Assembly (NCBI RefSeq): GCF_017315985.1
Contig: NZ_JAFLVR010000024.1
Location: 1-64,000, forward strand
Direction: 5' to 3'
Length of the DNA: 64,000 bases
From: Candidatus Enterococcus murrayae
GTDB taxonomy: Bacteria > Bacillota > Bacilli > Lactobacillales > Enterococcaceae
The translations under genes and the position numbers were made by a program. This document shows, piece after piece, positions 23,555 through 31,729 of the stretch. Under the pieces are notes generated by a model. That model searched no databases, was not told the origin of the DNA, and saw only the letters and a list, made by a program, of their open reading frames with translations. Within the stretch, counting starts at the first letter, position 1; every line of letters starts with the position of its first letter.

Positions 23555-24889
23555 ATGACACAAGAGTATCTGACTGTCAGTGCTTTAAACAAGTATATAA
23601 AACGGAAATTCGACGTAGACCCCTATTTAGAGAGGGTCTATTTGACCGGAGAAATATCGAATTTTCGTATGCGGGCGAATAGTCATCAATATTTCAGCTT
23701 GAAAGATGAACGCTCAAAGATTAGTGCCATCATGTTCAAAGGTGCCTTTCAAAAACTGAAATTTACACCAAAAGAAGGGATGAAGGTTTTGGTAGTTGGT
23801 CGCGTAGCTTTATATGAAGCCAGCGGGAATTATCAAATTTATATTGATCACATGGAACCGGACGGTGTAGGCGCTTTGTATCAGGCTCTTGCTGAATTGC
23901 GAGAGAAACTGAATAAAGAAGGGCTATTCTCGCAACCAAAGAGATCTCTTCCACGCTATCCAAAGCGGATTGCGGTGATTACAAGTCCCAGCGGTGCCGT
24001 CATTCGAGATATTATCACCACCGTGAAACGTCGATATCCCATCACCCAGCTGGTTCTTTTTCCAACATTAGTGCAAGGAGACAAAGCTGCTGCTGATATT
24101 GTCAAAAACATTCATAAGGCAGAAGCCTTAGATTTTGATACTATGATTATTGGACGGGGTGGCGGATCAATCGAAGACCTGTGGCCATTCAATGAAGAAA
24201 TCGTAGCTCGAGCAATTGCGGCCTCTCCGATACCGATCATTTCTTCAGTAGGACATGAAACGGATACGACGATTGCTGATTTAGTCGCAGATGTACGAGC
24301 AGCAACACCGACAGCTGCAGCTGAACTGGCAGTGCCTGTTTTATCAGAAGAAATTTTACGAATTAAAGAAAAGCAAGCACGTTTAGAACAAGCCTTCTTA
24401 CATCAGTTGCAGCGTAAAAAAGCACGTTTTGAACGCCTGCAGCAATCCTATATTTTCAGGCAACCTACTCGTTTGTATGAAGCTCAAAGTGTTCAATTAG
24501 ATCGATTGACCCAGCAGCTGCAGCAGAATATGACGGTCCTAGTTAGTCAACGAGAACGGGAATTGATGCAGTATAGCAGCCGATTGGCTCAAGCGAACCC
24601 CATCAATCGTGTCAAACAGACTCAACAGCAAATGGACTATTTGCAGGAACGCCTGCAGCAGCAAATGCAAGGCTATTTAGAGAATCAACACCGCCGATTA
24701 CAACAAGCAATCACATCACTTGATTTACTGAGTCCACTGAAAACGATGGGGCGCGGTTTTACCTATACGACTCAAGACGATCATGTAATTCGGTCGGTAA
24801 AGGATTTAAAGAAAAAAGAAATGACGGTGCATTTTGCTGATGGTATTGCAAAAGCATCAATCTTAGAAATTGAAGAAGGGACAAAATAA
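23555..24889 (+). CDS. xseA: Exodeoxyribonuclease VII large subunit
   Basis: XseA (444 aa) is the catalytic subunit of the single-strand-specific ExoVII. It has an N-terminal OB-fold (about 5-100, [20 protein letters not shown]), a catalytic domain (about 125-310, with [28 protein letters not shown] and [17 protein letters not shown]), then a long Gln/Arg-rich coiled coil (about 300-400). Its stop overlaps the xseB ATG (24889), matching the coupled production of the two subunits. Confidence 0.97.
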   Translation: MTQEYLTVSALNKYIKRKFDVDPYLERVYLTGEISNFRMRANSHQYFSLKDERSKISAIMFKGAFQKLKFTPKEGMKVLVVGRVALYEASGNYQIYIDHMEPDGVGALYQALAELREKLNKEGLFSQPKRSLPRYPKRIAVITSPSGAVIRDIITTVKRRYPITQLVLFPTLVQGDKAAADIVKNIHKAEALDFDTMIIGRGGGSIEDLWPFNEEIVARAIAASPIPIISSVGHETDTTIADLVADVRAATPTAAAELAVPVLSEEILRIKEKQARLEQAFLHQLQRKKARFERLQQSYIFRQPTRLYEAQSVQLDRLTQQLQQNMTVLVSQRERELMQYSSRLAQANPINRVKQTQQQMDYLQERLQQQMQGYLENQHRRLQQAITSLDLLSPLKTMGRGFTYTTQDDHVIRSVKDLKKKEMTVHFADGIAKASILEIEEGTK

Positions 24890-25110
24890 TGGAAAATACA
24901 ACCTTTGAAGAATCAATCGCACAATTAGAAACGATCGTAACACAATTAGAACGTGGTGATGTACCATTGGAAGAAGCGCTAGAGGCCTTTCAAAAAGGAA
25001 TGGTCCTGAGCAAGCAATGCCAAGATACATTAACTAAAGCAGAAAAAACGTTGACTAAAATGATGAGTGAAGATGAAGAAGTGCCTTTTACAAGTGAGGA
25101 GGAAGCTTAA
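24889..25110 (+). CDS. xseB: Exodeoxyribonuclease VII small subunit
   Basis: XseB (73 aa) has the characteristic [19 protein letters not shown] start and [12 protein letters not shown] helix. Several copies wrap the coiled coil of XseA. The start overlaps the last base of the xseA stop; ispA begins on the base after its own stop. Confidence 0.96.
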   Translation: MENTTFEESIAQLETIVTQLERGDVPLEEALEAFQKGMVLSKQCQDTLTKAEKTLTKMMSEDEEVPFTSEEEA

Positions 25111-25995
25111 ATGCTGCAGCAGCTTTCTGCTGAAGAACTACCTAAAGTTGAAAAAGAAATCATTGATTTTATCAATACTTATACTATTCATGATGATTTA
25201 AAAAAAAGCATGCTCTATTCAATTGAGGCAGGAGGAAAAAGAATCCGTCCATTGATAGTTTTGTCTACTGTGTCGGCTTTTCGGAAAGAATTGACGCCTC
25301 CGGTCCATCAAACGGCTGGAGCTCTTGAGATGATTCACACGTATTCATTGATTCATGATGATCTCCCGGCAATGGATAATGATGATTTACGTCGTGGAAA
25401 GCCAACTAATCATAAGGTTTATGGAGAGGCTCTAGCTATTTTAGCAGGCGATGGTCTTTTAACTGGAGCTTTTCAATTAATTAGTGAGACAACATTAAGT
25501 CCAGCAGAAAATGTACTTTTGATACAGCTTTTAGCGAAGGCTGCAGGTATCGGGGGGATGGTAGCAGGACAAGCTGGCGATATGGAAGCGGAAAATAAGC
25601 ATGTCCCGCTGAATGCACTGAAAGCAATCCACCGTGGGAAAACAGGGGCTCTCTTGACGTATGCTTTTGTAGCAGGAGGAATCTTAGCAGATCAGCCTGA
25701 GTATGTGATTGGGCTTCTTGAAAAGCTTGGGAAACATGTTGGATTAGCTTTTCAGATTCGAGACGACCTACTAGATGTCGTAAGTACCACCGAAGAATTA
25801 GGGAAACAAGTTGGTCAGGATGAAAAGTCGGATAAAAGCACTTATCCAGCTTTGCTGGGGATTGAAGGAGCGAAGCAGGCACTAGCTGAGGAATTAGGAC
25901 AAGCTGAAATTGTGATTCAGCAATTAACGAAAGCAGCCCAATTTCAACCTAAAATTTTCGAAGAATTACTAGCGCTTTTTGCCTTGAAAAAGTAA
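25111..25995 (+). CDS. ispA: Farnesyl diphosphate synthase
   Basis: This 294-aa all-helical prenyltransferase condenses IPP with DMAPP and GPP. The first Asp-rich motif is DDLPAMD (D83-D89, the DDx4D form of bacterial type II enzymes) followed by RRGKPTNHK; the second is DDLLD near residue 220. Product length should be C15. Farnesyl diphosphate feeds undecaprenyl phosphate, the lipid carrier used by MraY encoded further along. The gene directly abuts xseB. Confidence 0.95.
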   Translation: MLQQLSAEELPKVEKEIIDFINTYTIHDDLKKSMLYSIEAGGKRIRPLIVLSTVSAFRKELTPPVHQTAGALEMIHTYSLIHDDLPAMDNDDLRRGKPTNHKVYGEALAILAGDGLLTGAFQLISETTLSPAENVLLIQLLAKAAGIGGMVAGQAGDMEAENKHVPLNALKAIHRGKTGALLTYAFVAGGILADQPEYVIGLLEKLGKHVGLAFQIRDDLLDVVSTTEELGKQVGQDEKSDKSTYPALLGIEGAKQALAEELGQAEIVIQQLTKAAQFQPKIFEELLALFALKK

Positions 25996-26039
25996 TATGT
26001 CGAATGAAGACTAAATCTATTTAAGAAGTAGGGGACAGC

Positions 26040-26855
26040 ATGAAAAAAGAACGTGTCGATGTGTTAGCGTTTAACCAGGGACTTTTTGAAACTAGAGAGA
26101 AAGCAAAACGCGCCGTAATGGCCGGTTTAGTTTATGATCAAAAAAACGAACGATTAGACAAGCCTGGTGAAAAAATTTCAATTGAGACGAGTTTACAAGT
26201 TAAAGGGCAAAGTTTAGCGTATGTTTCTCGTGGTGGCCTAAAATTGGAGAAAGCTTTGAAAAATTTCGATGTAGCTATCGATCAAAAAATTTTGCTTGAT
26301 ATCGGTTCTTCTACAGGGGGATTTACGGATGTTGCGTTGCAAAATGGAGCAAAGTTAAGCTACGCCCTAGATGTTGGCTATAACCAATTAGCATGGAAAT
26401 TACGTCAAGATGAGCGGGTCGTAGTAATGGAAAGGACGAACTTTCGTTATGCTAAATTAGCCGACTTTGATCAAGGACAGCCAAATTTTGCAACAATTGA
26501 TGTTTCCTTCATCTCTTTAAAACTGATTTTACCACCATTACATGAAATTTTAACAGAGAATGGTGATGTCGTTGCATTGATCAAGCCGCAATTCGAAGCT
26601 GGAAAAGAGTATGTCGGGAAAAAAGGCATTATTAAAGACCCTAAAACGCATTTGATGGTGTTAGAAGAAATCACCGATTTTGCTGCAGCACATGGCTTTG
26701 ACGTGCAGGAGTTAACGTATTCTCCAATCACTGGTGGTGAAGGAAATATTGAGTTTTTAGCTCATTTAAAAAAAGTAGCGGAGACAGGTGTGTTAAATCC
26801 AGAAATCAATTTAGAAATGGTTGTGACAGAGGCACATCAACAACTAGACAAATAA
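26040..26855 (+). CDS. tlyA: TlyA-family rRNA 2'-O-methyltransferase
   Basis: The 271-aa protein has an N-terminal S4 RNA-binding domain (about 1-65, ERVDVLAFNQGLFETREKAKRAVMAG) and an FtsJ-like SAM domain (about 70-250) with the SAM loop DIGSSTGGFTDVALQNGA and the ALIKPQFE catalytic segment. TlyA methylates 16S C1409 and 23S C1920 in mycobacteria; homologues are also called YqxC or hemolysin A. It sits between ispA and argR as in Bacillus. Confidence 0.93.
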   Translation: MKKERVDVLAFNQGLFETREKAKRAVMAGLVYDQKNERLDKPGEKISIETSLQVKGQSLAYVSRGGLKLEKALKNFDVAIDQKILLDIGSSTGGFTDVALQNGAKLSYALDVGYNQLAWKLRQDERVVVMERTNFRYAKLADFDQGQPNFATIDVSFISLKLILPPLHEILTENGDVVALIKPQFEAGKEYVGKKGIIKDPKTHLMVLEEITDFAAAHGFDVQELTYSPITGGEGNIEFLAHLKKVAETGVLNPEINLEMVVTEAHQQLDK

Positions 26856-26874
26856 TCAATCGGGAGGAGAAGAG

Positions 26875-27333
26875 ATGCGTAAAAAAGAACGACACCGTAT
26901 TATTACCCAGTTATTGAGTGAGTATGATGTGAAAAAGCAAGAGGACTTTGTTGAAATTCTTGCGCAGCAAGGTGTAACGGTAACTCAAGCGACAATTTCA
27001 CGGGATATTAAGGAAATGAAATTGATAAAAGTACCTGCACAAAATGGCGGCTATCGCTACAGTATACCGCGTAAAGAACAAGAAGATGTGAATGAAAAAT
27101 TAGCTGATCTTTTAAAAGAGGCGGTAATCTCTGTCAATCAAATGGAAAAATTCATCAACGTAAAGACATTACCGGGAAATGCCTCAGCATGTGCAAATTT
27201 ATTAGAAAAGCAATTCATGAAAAGTTTATTTACGACTTTGAATGATGATGACAGCGTTTTGATGATAGCATTGACTGAGGAAGATGCCATACGTATCCAA
27301 CAGGATATCGCTGAGAAAAGTCAGAATAATTAG
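26875..27333 (+). CDS. argR: ArgR/AhrC-family arginine repressor
   Basis: The 152-aa protein has an N-terminal winged helix (about 1-70, VTVTQATISRDIKEMKL) and a C-terminal hexamerisation and arginine-binding domain (NVKTLPGNASACANLLEK, then DDDSVLMIALTEEDAI). Enterococci often have several ArgR-type proteins; this one, beside recN, is the AhrC position. It would regulate arginine metabolism in response to L-arginine. GGGAGGAG precedes the ATG. Confidence 0.93.
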   Translation: MRKKERHRIITQLLSEYDVKKQEDFVEILAQQGVTVTQATISRDIKEMKLIKVPAQNGGYRYSIPRKEQEDVNEKLADLLKEAVISVNQMEKFINVKTLPGNASACANLLEKQFMKSLFTTLNDDDSVLMIALTEEDAIRIQQDIAEKSQNN

Positions 27334-27355
27334 TATGTCTCATTAAAAGGAGAAT

Positions 27356-29035
27356 ATGAAAAAAATGTTACAAGAACTGACAATTAAAAATTTTGCGATC
27401 ATTTCTTCGTTGCATTTGGGCTTTACTGATGGAATGACAGCTTTAACTGGGGAGACTGGTGCTGGGAAATCAATTATTATTGATGCGGTCAGCTTGCTGG
27501 CCGGAGCACGTTCATCAATCGAATACATTCGACAGGGCAGTGATAAATGCTTAGTGGAAGGTCTATTTGATTTACCTAAGCAGCAAGAGTTTCAATTATT
27601 AATGGAGGAGCTTGGGATCGAAGTTGACGAAGCAGGACTGATTGTTCAAAGAGATTTGAACATATCAGGAAAGAGTGTATCACGAGTAAACGGCAGAATC
27701 GTGACTTTAGCAAATCTGCGACGGATTGGACAATTCTTAGTCGATATTCAAGGACAAAATGATCATCAAGAATTGATGCATCCGGAATCTCATTTACGAC
27801 TTTTAGACAGTTTTGGTGCGGCTGATTTTCAAGAATTGAAAGCCACTTATCAAACAGCCTACCAAAGCTATATCACGTTAGTAAAACAAGTCAAAAAGTT
27901 CAAACAGAATGAACAATCCTTTGTTCAACGGATTGATATGCTAACATTTCAGCAGGAAGAAATCGGCAATGCGGAACTAGCCCTTGGCGAGGAAGAGCGG
28001 CTAGTTGAAGAACGGGAAAAACTGACAAATTATCAAAAAATTGTTGATAGTCTTTCATACAGCTATCAGGCTATGACTAACGAAGAGACAAGTTCGCTAG
28101 ATGTGATTGGTTCAGCCAGTCAAGAGCTTCAAACAATTGCTTCTTTGGACAAGGATTATGAAAATATCTCTGATAATGTTCACAGTGCCTATTACTTATT
28201 ACAAGACGCGGTCAGTGAAATCGGTCGTCAACTGGATATGTTGGAATTAGATGAGGAACGGCTAGATTTGGTCAATGAACGTTTAGAATTGATTCATCAA
28301 TTGAAAAGAAAATACGGCGATTCAATTGAGGATATCTTGAGTTATTTTGATAAAATCAGCCAAGAGCTTTTAGATTCAGATTTTTCTGGAGATAAACTTG
28401 AAAAACTAGAAAAAGATTTAATTGTAAAGGAAGAAAAGCTACAGAAATTAGCTATGAAGTTACAAGCAGCACGAAAAAAGATGGCAAAAAAATTAGAGGC
28501 GGCTATCCAAAATGAGTTAAAAGACTTGTATATGGAAAATGCTCGTTTTGAAGTGACGTTCAAGGAAATCATTTTTGCAGCTGAGGGAATTGACGAGGTA
28601 GAATTCTACATAACGACAAATCCTGGTGAACCTTTGAAGCCCTTAGTCAAGGTAGCTTCAGGTGGAGAAATCTCACGTGTAATGTTAGCTTTGAAGACAA
28701 TTTTTTCAAAAACTCAAGGGTTGACGAGTATCGTATTTGATGAGGTGGATACAGGTGTAAGTGGCCGAGTGGCTCAGGCAATCGCAGATAAAATTTATCA
28801 AATTGGTAAAAATTCGCAAGCGCTTTGTATTACCCATTTGCCCCAAGTAGCAGCGAAGGCAGATCACCAATTATTTATTCGCAAAGAAGTGGTGAATGGT
28901 AGAACGCTGACAAGAGTGGAAGAACTAACAGAAAAAGATCGTACTGAAGAAATAGCTCGCATGCTGGCAGGTGCTGAAATCACGGAATTGACAGTCAGAC
29001 ATGCAAAGGAATTATTGCAATTAGCTAAAAAATAG
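27356..29035 (+). CDS. recN: DNA repair protein RecN
   Basis: RecN (559 aa) is an SMC-like ATPase that acts at double-strand breaks. Walker A is GETGAGKS near residue 33, a long antiparallel coiled coil spans about 150-380, and the signature and Walker B (ASGGEISRVMLALK, IVFDEVDTGVSG) follow near 435-475. The first ATG (27356) is only 3 nt from its GGAG; an ATG three codons later (27365) gives the usual MLQELTIKNFAI start and is about equally plausible. The stop overlaps a terminator hairpin. Confidence 0.96.
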   Translation: MKKMLQELTIKNFAIISSLHLGFTDGMTALTGETGAGKSIIIDAVSLLAGARSSIEYIRQGSDKCLVEGLFDLPKQQEFQLLMEELGIEVDEAGLIVQRDLNISGKSVSRVNGRIVTLANLRRIGQFLVDIQGQNDHQELMHPESHLRLLDSFGAADFQELKATYQTAYQSYITLVKQVKKFKQNEQSFVQRIDMLTFQQEEIGNAELALGEEERLVEEREKLTNYQKIVDSLSYSYQAMTNEETSSLDVIGSASQELQTIASLDKDYENISDNVHSAYYLLQDAVSEIGRQLDMLELDEERLDLVNERLELIHQLKRKYGDSIEDILSYFDKISQELLDSDFSGDKLEKLEKDLIVKEEKLQKLAMKLQAARKKMAKKLEAAIQNELKDLYMENARFEVTFKEIIFAAEGIDEVEFYITTNPGEPLKPLVKVASGGEISRVMLALKTIFSKTQGLTSIVFDEVDTGVSGRVAQAIADKIYQIGKNSQALCITHLPQVAAKADHQLFIRKEVVNGRTLTRVEELTEKDRTEEIARMLAGAEITELTVRHAKELLQLAKK

Positions 29036-29059
29036 GCGGAGCTGCTGCTCCGCCTATTT
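29030..29059. terminator. Bidirectional terminator recN / DUF4044 gene
   Basis: AAATAGGCGGAGC-TGCT-GCTCCGCCTATTT is a perfect 13-bp stem. The T tract is on the leftward side (six T), so it best fits the small minus-strand gene at 29062-29178; it can also end the recN transcript. Confidence 0.85.
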
Positions 29060-29061
29060 GC

Positions 29062-29178
29062 TTACATAATACTTAGTAGACTGCTCAAAACTAATGAACC
29101 AATTGTTAAAATTAACATGGTCCAAATAACAACTTTGGTAACTTTAGAAAAAGTACTCGTGGATTTTTTTTTATTCAT
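29062..29178 (-). CDS. DUF4044-type small membrane protein, 38 aa
   Basis: A 38-codon gene with a complete expression unit: promoter at 29211-29239, a GGATGGTGA ribosome site, ATG at 29178, stop TAA at 29062-29064, and a strong T-tailed terminator directly after. The product has a Lys/Ser/Thr-rich N-terminus (MNKKKSTSTFSKVTKV) and a single hydrophobic helix (about 17-38). This matches my memory of the DUF4044 family, short single-helix proteins of Lactobacillales. The function is unknown. Confidence 0.65.
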   Translation of the reverse strand: MNKKKSTSTFSKVTKVVIWTMLILTIGSLVLSSLLSIM

Positions 29179-29210
29179 ACCGTCACCATCCTCAAAAAAA
29201 ATTCAAATTC

Positions 29211-29239
29211 ATCATACTTCATTTTTTTGAACTCCGCAA
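29211..29239 (-). promoter_or_regulatory. Promoter of the DUF4044-type gene
   Basis: Leftward -35 TTGCGG (29239-29234), 17-nt spacer, -10 TATGAT (29216-29211), about 33 nt before the ATG. Confidence 0.55.
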
Positions 29240-29405
29240 ATAACTGAAAAAACTTTTAAAAAATACTAAGAAATCTTTTCGTGACAATATCGCGAATTCA
29301 ATTGTTAAAACTTACTAAATCCTTTATATTTTAAATGAATTGAAACACGAATGTAACGATAATGCAGTATAGTGAGGGTAGTAGTTTGAAGAGGAAGGAC
29401 TGTGT

Positions 29406-29777
29406 TTGTTGGCATCATTTTCACCAATTTTATTGTTATGGTACATTTTTCCAATTATCGTCTTTTTAGCGTCTGATTATATCATAACAACTTTCAAATT
29501 AAAACAACGCTTCAATTTGAAAACGCCAGATATTACTGTGCCATTTTTAATTGTGGGAATGCACGAAATATCAAAAAGTATCAGCTCGTTTTCGATTTTA
29601 CCATATTTTTTACTAACTATTTTATTATTGGGCATTAGTGTGGTTGTTTTTCAAGCCTATCGGTATCGCGAAATCATGTATGGGCGTTTCTTTAAAATGT
29701 TTTGGCGCTTAACGTTTTTACTATCGGTTTTAGTCTATTTTATTTTGATTATCGCGAGCATTATTAATGCCTTATAA
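29406..29777 (+). CDS. DUF3397 membrane protein
   Basis: This 123-aa protein has four hydrophobic helices (about 5-25, 48-65, 66-85 and 98-122), the layout of DUF3397, a family usually encoded just before mraZ in Lactobacillales. Translation starts at TTG (29406 or the adjacent 29409) with GAAGGA upstream; no ATG fits. Function is unknown; genomic position suggests a link to envelope or division. Confidence 0.85.
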   Translation: MLASFSPILLLWYIFPIIVFLASDYIITTFKLKQRFNLKTPDITVPFLIVGMHEISKSISSFSILPYFLLTILLLGISVVVFQAYRYREIMYGRFFKMFWRLTFLLSVLVYFILIIASIINAL

Positions 29778-29835
29778 TTGAAAAAAACTTTAAAAAAACT
29801 CTTTATTACCACCTTATTTCCTGCTAATACGGTAT

Positions 29836-29909
29836 GGTTAGGAAAGGTCAGGAAACTGTTATTTTTGTTTTTTGTAAAGTGTGGTAGATTGTGGGGGATT
29901 GTGGTAGAC
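29836..29909 (+). promoter_or_regulatory. MraZ-type 10-bp repeat operator
   Basis: Three head-to-tail 10-mers TGTGGTAGAT, TGTGGGGGAT, TGTGGTAGAC occupy 29880-29909. The 10-bp phasing and the TGG core match known MraZ boxes (TGGGN units spaced by 5 nt). A second tandem pair, GGTTAGGAAA and GGTCAGGAAA, lies at 29836-29855. MraZ would repress the division cluster, including itself, through the three-unit array. I could not place the -35/-10 with certainty; TAATCT at 29910-29915 is one candidate -10. Confidence 0.65.
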
Positions 29910-29945
29910 TAATCTCATGCGGTGGTAAAAAGGGGTGGAGTCTAG

Positions 29946-30377
29946 ATGTTCATGGGCGAATTTCAACATAACATTGATGCAAAAGGACGATTGATCGTTC
30001 CATCAAAGCTACGTGAACAATTAGGCGAGAAGTTTGTTGTCACCCGCGGGATGGATGGGTGCCTATTCGGTTACCCTTTAACCGAATGGAACCAACTAGA
30101 AACAAAGCTGAATGACATGCCACTCTCTAAGAAAGATGCGCGGGCGTTTGTTCGTTTCTTTTACTCCGCAGCTACCGAGTGTGAAATTGATAAACAAGGG
30201 CGAATTAATATACCAGTGTCACTACGCAATCATGCGTCTATTGAAAAAGAATGTGTGATCATTGGTGTAGCGAATCGCATTGAAATTTGGGATCAAGCAC
30301 GATGGAATGATTTTACAAAAGAAACAGAAGCTAGTTTTGATGACATTGCAGAGACAATGGTCGATTTTGGATTTTAG
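29946..30377 (+). CDS. mraZ: Transcriptional regulator MraZ
   Basis: MraZ (143 aa) is an AbrB-fold regulator made of two SpoVT/AbrB repeats (about 5-50 and 77-122), with the [14 protein letters not shown] and [13 protein letters not shown] segments. It forms a ring and binds the repeated boxes before its own gene. This is the first gene of the division and wall cluster; rsmH follows after 15 nt. Confidence 0.97.
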   Translation: MFMGEFQHNIDAKGRLIVPSKLREQLGEKFVVTRGMDGCLFGYPLTEWNQLETKLNDMPLSKKDARAFVRFFYSAATECEIDKQGRINIPVSLRNHASIEKECVIIGVANRIEIWDQARWNDFTKETEASFDDIAETMVDFGF

Positions 30378-30392
30378 AGAAGAGGATTATCA

Positions 30393-31346
30393 ATGACAGA
30401 CTTTCAACATACAACCGTTTTGCTACGCGAGACAGTTGATGGTCTAGCAATCAAACCAAACGGTATTTATGTTGATTGTACATTAGGCGGAGCTGGTCAC
30501 AGTGAATACTTACTGAGTCAGCTGAGCTCAGATGGACATCTTTACGCTTTTGATCAAGATCAAAAAGCAATCAATCATGCGAAAATTCGTTTAGCCGAAT
30601 ATGTCGATAAGAATCAAGTGACCTTTGTTAAAGCGAACTTTAGAGATCTTGCGACAGAATTAAATCGTTTAGGCATTACAGCAGTTGACGGAATTTTATA
30701 CGATTTAGGAGTTTCTTCGCCGCAACTTGACGAAGCAGAGCGTGGATTCAGCTATCATCAAGATGCTCCGCTAGATATGCGAATGGATCAAGATGCTCCG
30801 TTGAGCGCGTATCAAATTGTCAATGATTATTCTTACCATGAATTAGTAAAAATTTTCTTTCGCTATGGGGAAGAAAAATTTTCTAAACAAATTGCACGTT
30901 TAATCGAACGTAAGCGTGCAGATAAACCGATTGAAACGACAGGGGAACTTGTGGATGTGATCAAAGAAGCTATTCCTGCTCCAGCACGTCGTAAGGGTGG
31001 TCACCCTGCCAAACGTGTCTTTCAAGCTATACGTATTGCTGTGAATGATGAGCTTGGTGCAATTGAAAGTTCTTTGGAACAAGCGATTGATATTTTGGCT
31101 GTCGAAGGCAGAGTGAGTGTGATTACTTTCCATTCATTAGAAGATCGAATCGTAAAAACAATATTTAAAGAATTCAGTACACCTAAGGATATGCCGCCAG
31201 GCTTACCCATAGTACCAGAAGAATTCCAGCCGGTATTAAAGCTGGTTAATCGCAAGCCGATTGTTCCTTCAGATGAGGAATTATATGAGAATAATAGGGC
31301 GAGAAGTGCAAAATTGCGGATCGCTGAGAAAGCGAAGAAAGGATAG
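30393..31346 (+). CDS. rsmH: 16S rRNA m4C1402 methyltransferase RsmH
   Basis: RsmH (MraW, 317 aa) N4-methylates C1402 of 16S rRNA. Visible are [13 protein letters not shown], the SAM loop [29 protein letters not shown] and the [13 protein letters not shown] motif near the C-terminus, all standard. It lies between mraZ and ftsL with short spacing. Confidence 0.97.
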   Translation: MTDFQHTTVLLRETVDGLAIKPNGIYVDCTLGGAGHSEYLLSQLSSDGHLYAFDQDQKAINHAKIRLAEYVDKNQVTFVKANFRDLATELNRLGITAVDGILYDLGVSSPQLDEAERGFSYHQDAPLDMRMDQDAPLSAYQIVNDYSYHELVKIFFRYGEEKFSKQIARLIERKRADKPIETTGELVDVIKEAIPAPARRKGGHPAKRVFQAIRIAVNDELGAIESSLEQAIDILAVEGRVSVITFHSLEDRIVKTIFKEFSTPKDMPPGLPIVPEEFQPVLKLVNRKPIVPSDEELYENNRARSAKLRIAEKAKKG

Positions 31347-31351
31347 GAATT

Positions 31352-31729
31352 ATGGCAGAATTAAATAATAATCAACAGTTTCACTTTGATTCTCAGCAAG
31401 AAGAGATTCATCAAACGCCAGATTCTTTCAAAGTCTTCGTTTCTCCGGGAGATCGCTTAAAGAAAATTACACGAGTGGAAAAATTTGCCGTGTTAGCCTT
31501 CTTAGTAATGTTGATTGGATTATCGATTGTGATGGTCAATTACCGTAATGAGATCAGCAAAACCCAAAACGAGATTACTAGTATTCAAACTGATATTGAT
31601 GCGAAAGAAAAGACAGCGACACAATTGCAACAAGAAAAAAGTGAATTGTCTCGTTCAGATCGTCTTAAAGAAATTGCTGAAAAAGCAGGACTTTCGATCA
31701 ATGATGCGAATTTAAGGAAAGTGAAGTAG
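31352..31729 (+). CDS. ftsL: Cell division protein FtsL
   Basis: FtsL (125 aa) is a bitopic divisome protein: a cytoplasmic N-terminus (about 1-45), one membrane helix (about 46-66, AVLAFLVMLIGLSIVMVNY), and an extracellular coiled coil (about 70-115) that pairs with DivIC and DivIB. It is short and weakly conserved, but position between rsmH and the PBP gene and the topology are diagnostic. Its stop is directly followed by the next ATG. Confidence 0.93.
   Translation: MAELNNNQQFHFDSQQEEIHQTPDSFKVFVSPGDRLKKITRVEKFAVLAFLVMLIGLSIVMVNYRNEISKTQNEITSIQTDIDAKEKTATQLQQEKSELSRSDRLKEIAEKAGLSINDANLRKVK

Noticed and set aside
27356-29035. RecN considered as an SMC or RecF homologue
   Set aside because: The GETGAGKS start, single long coiled coil and position after argR fit RecN only.
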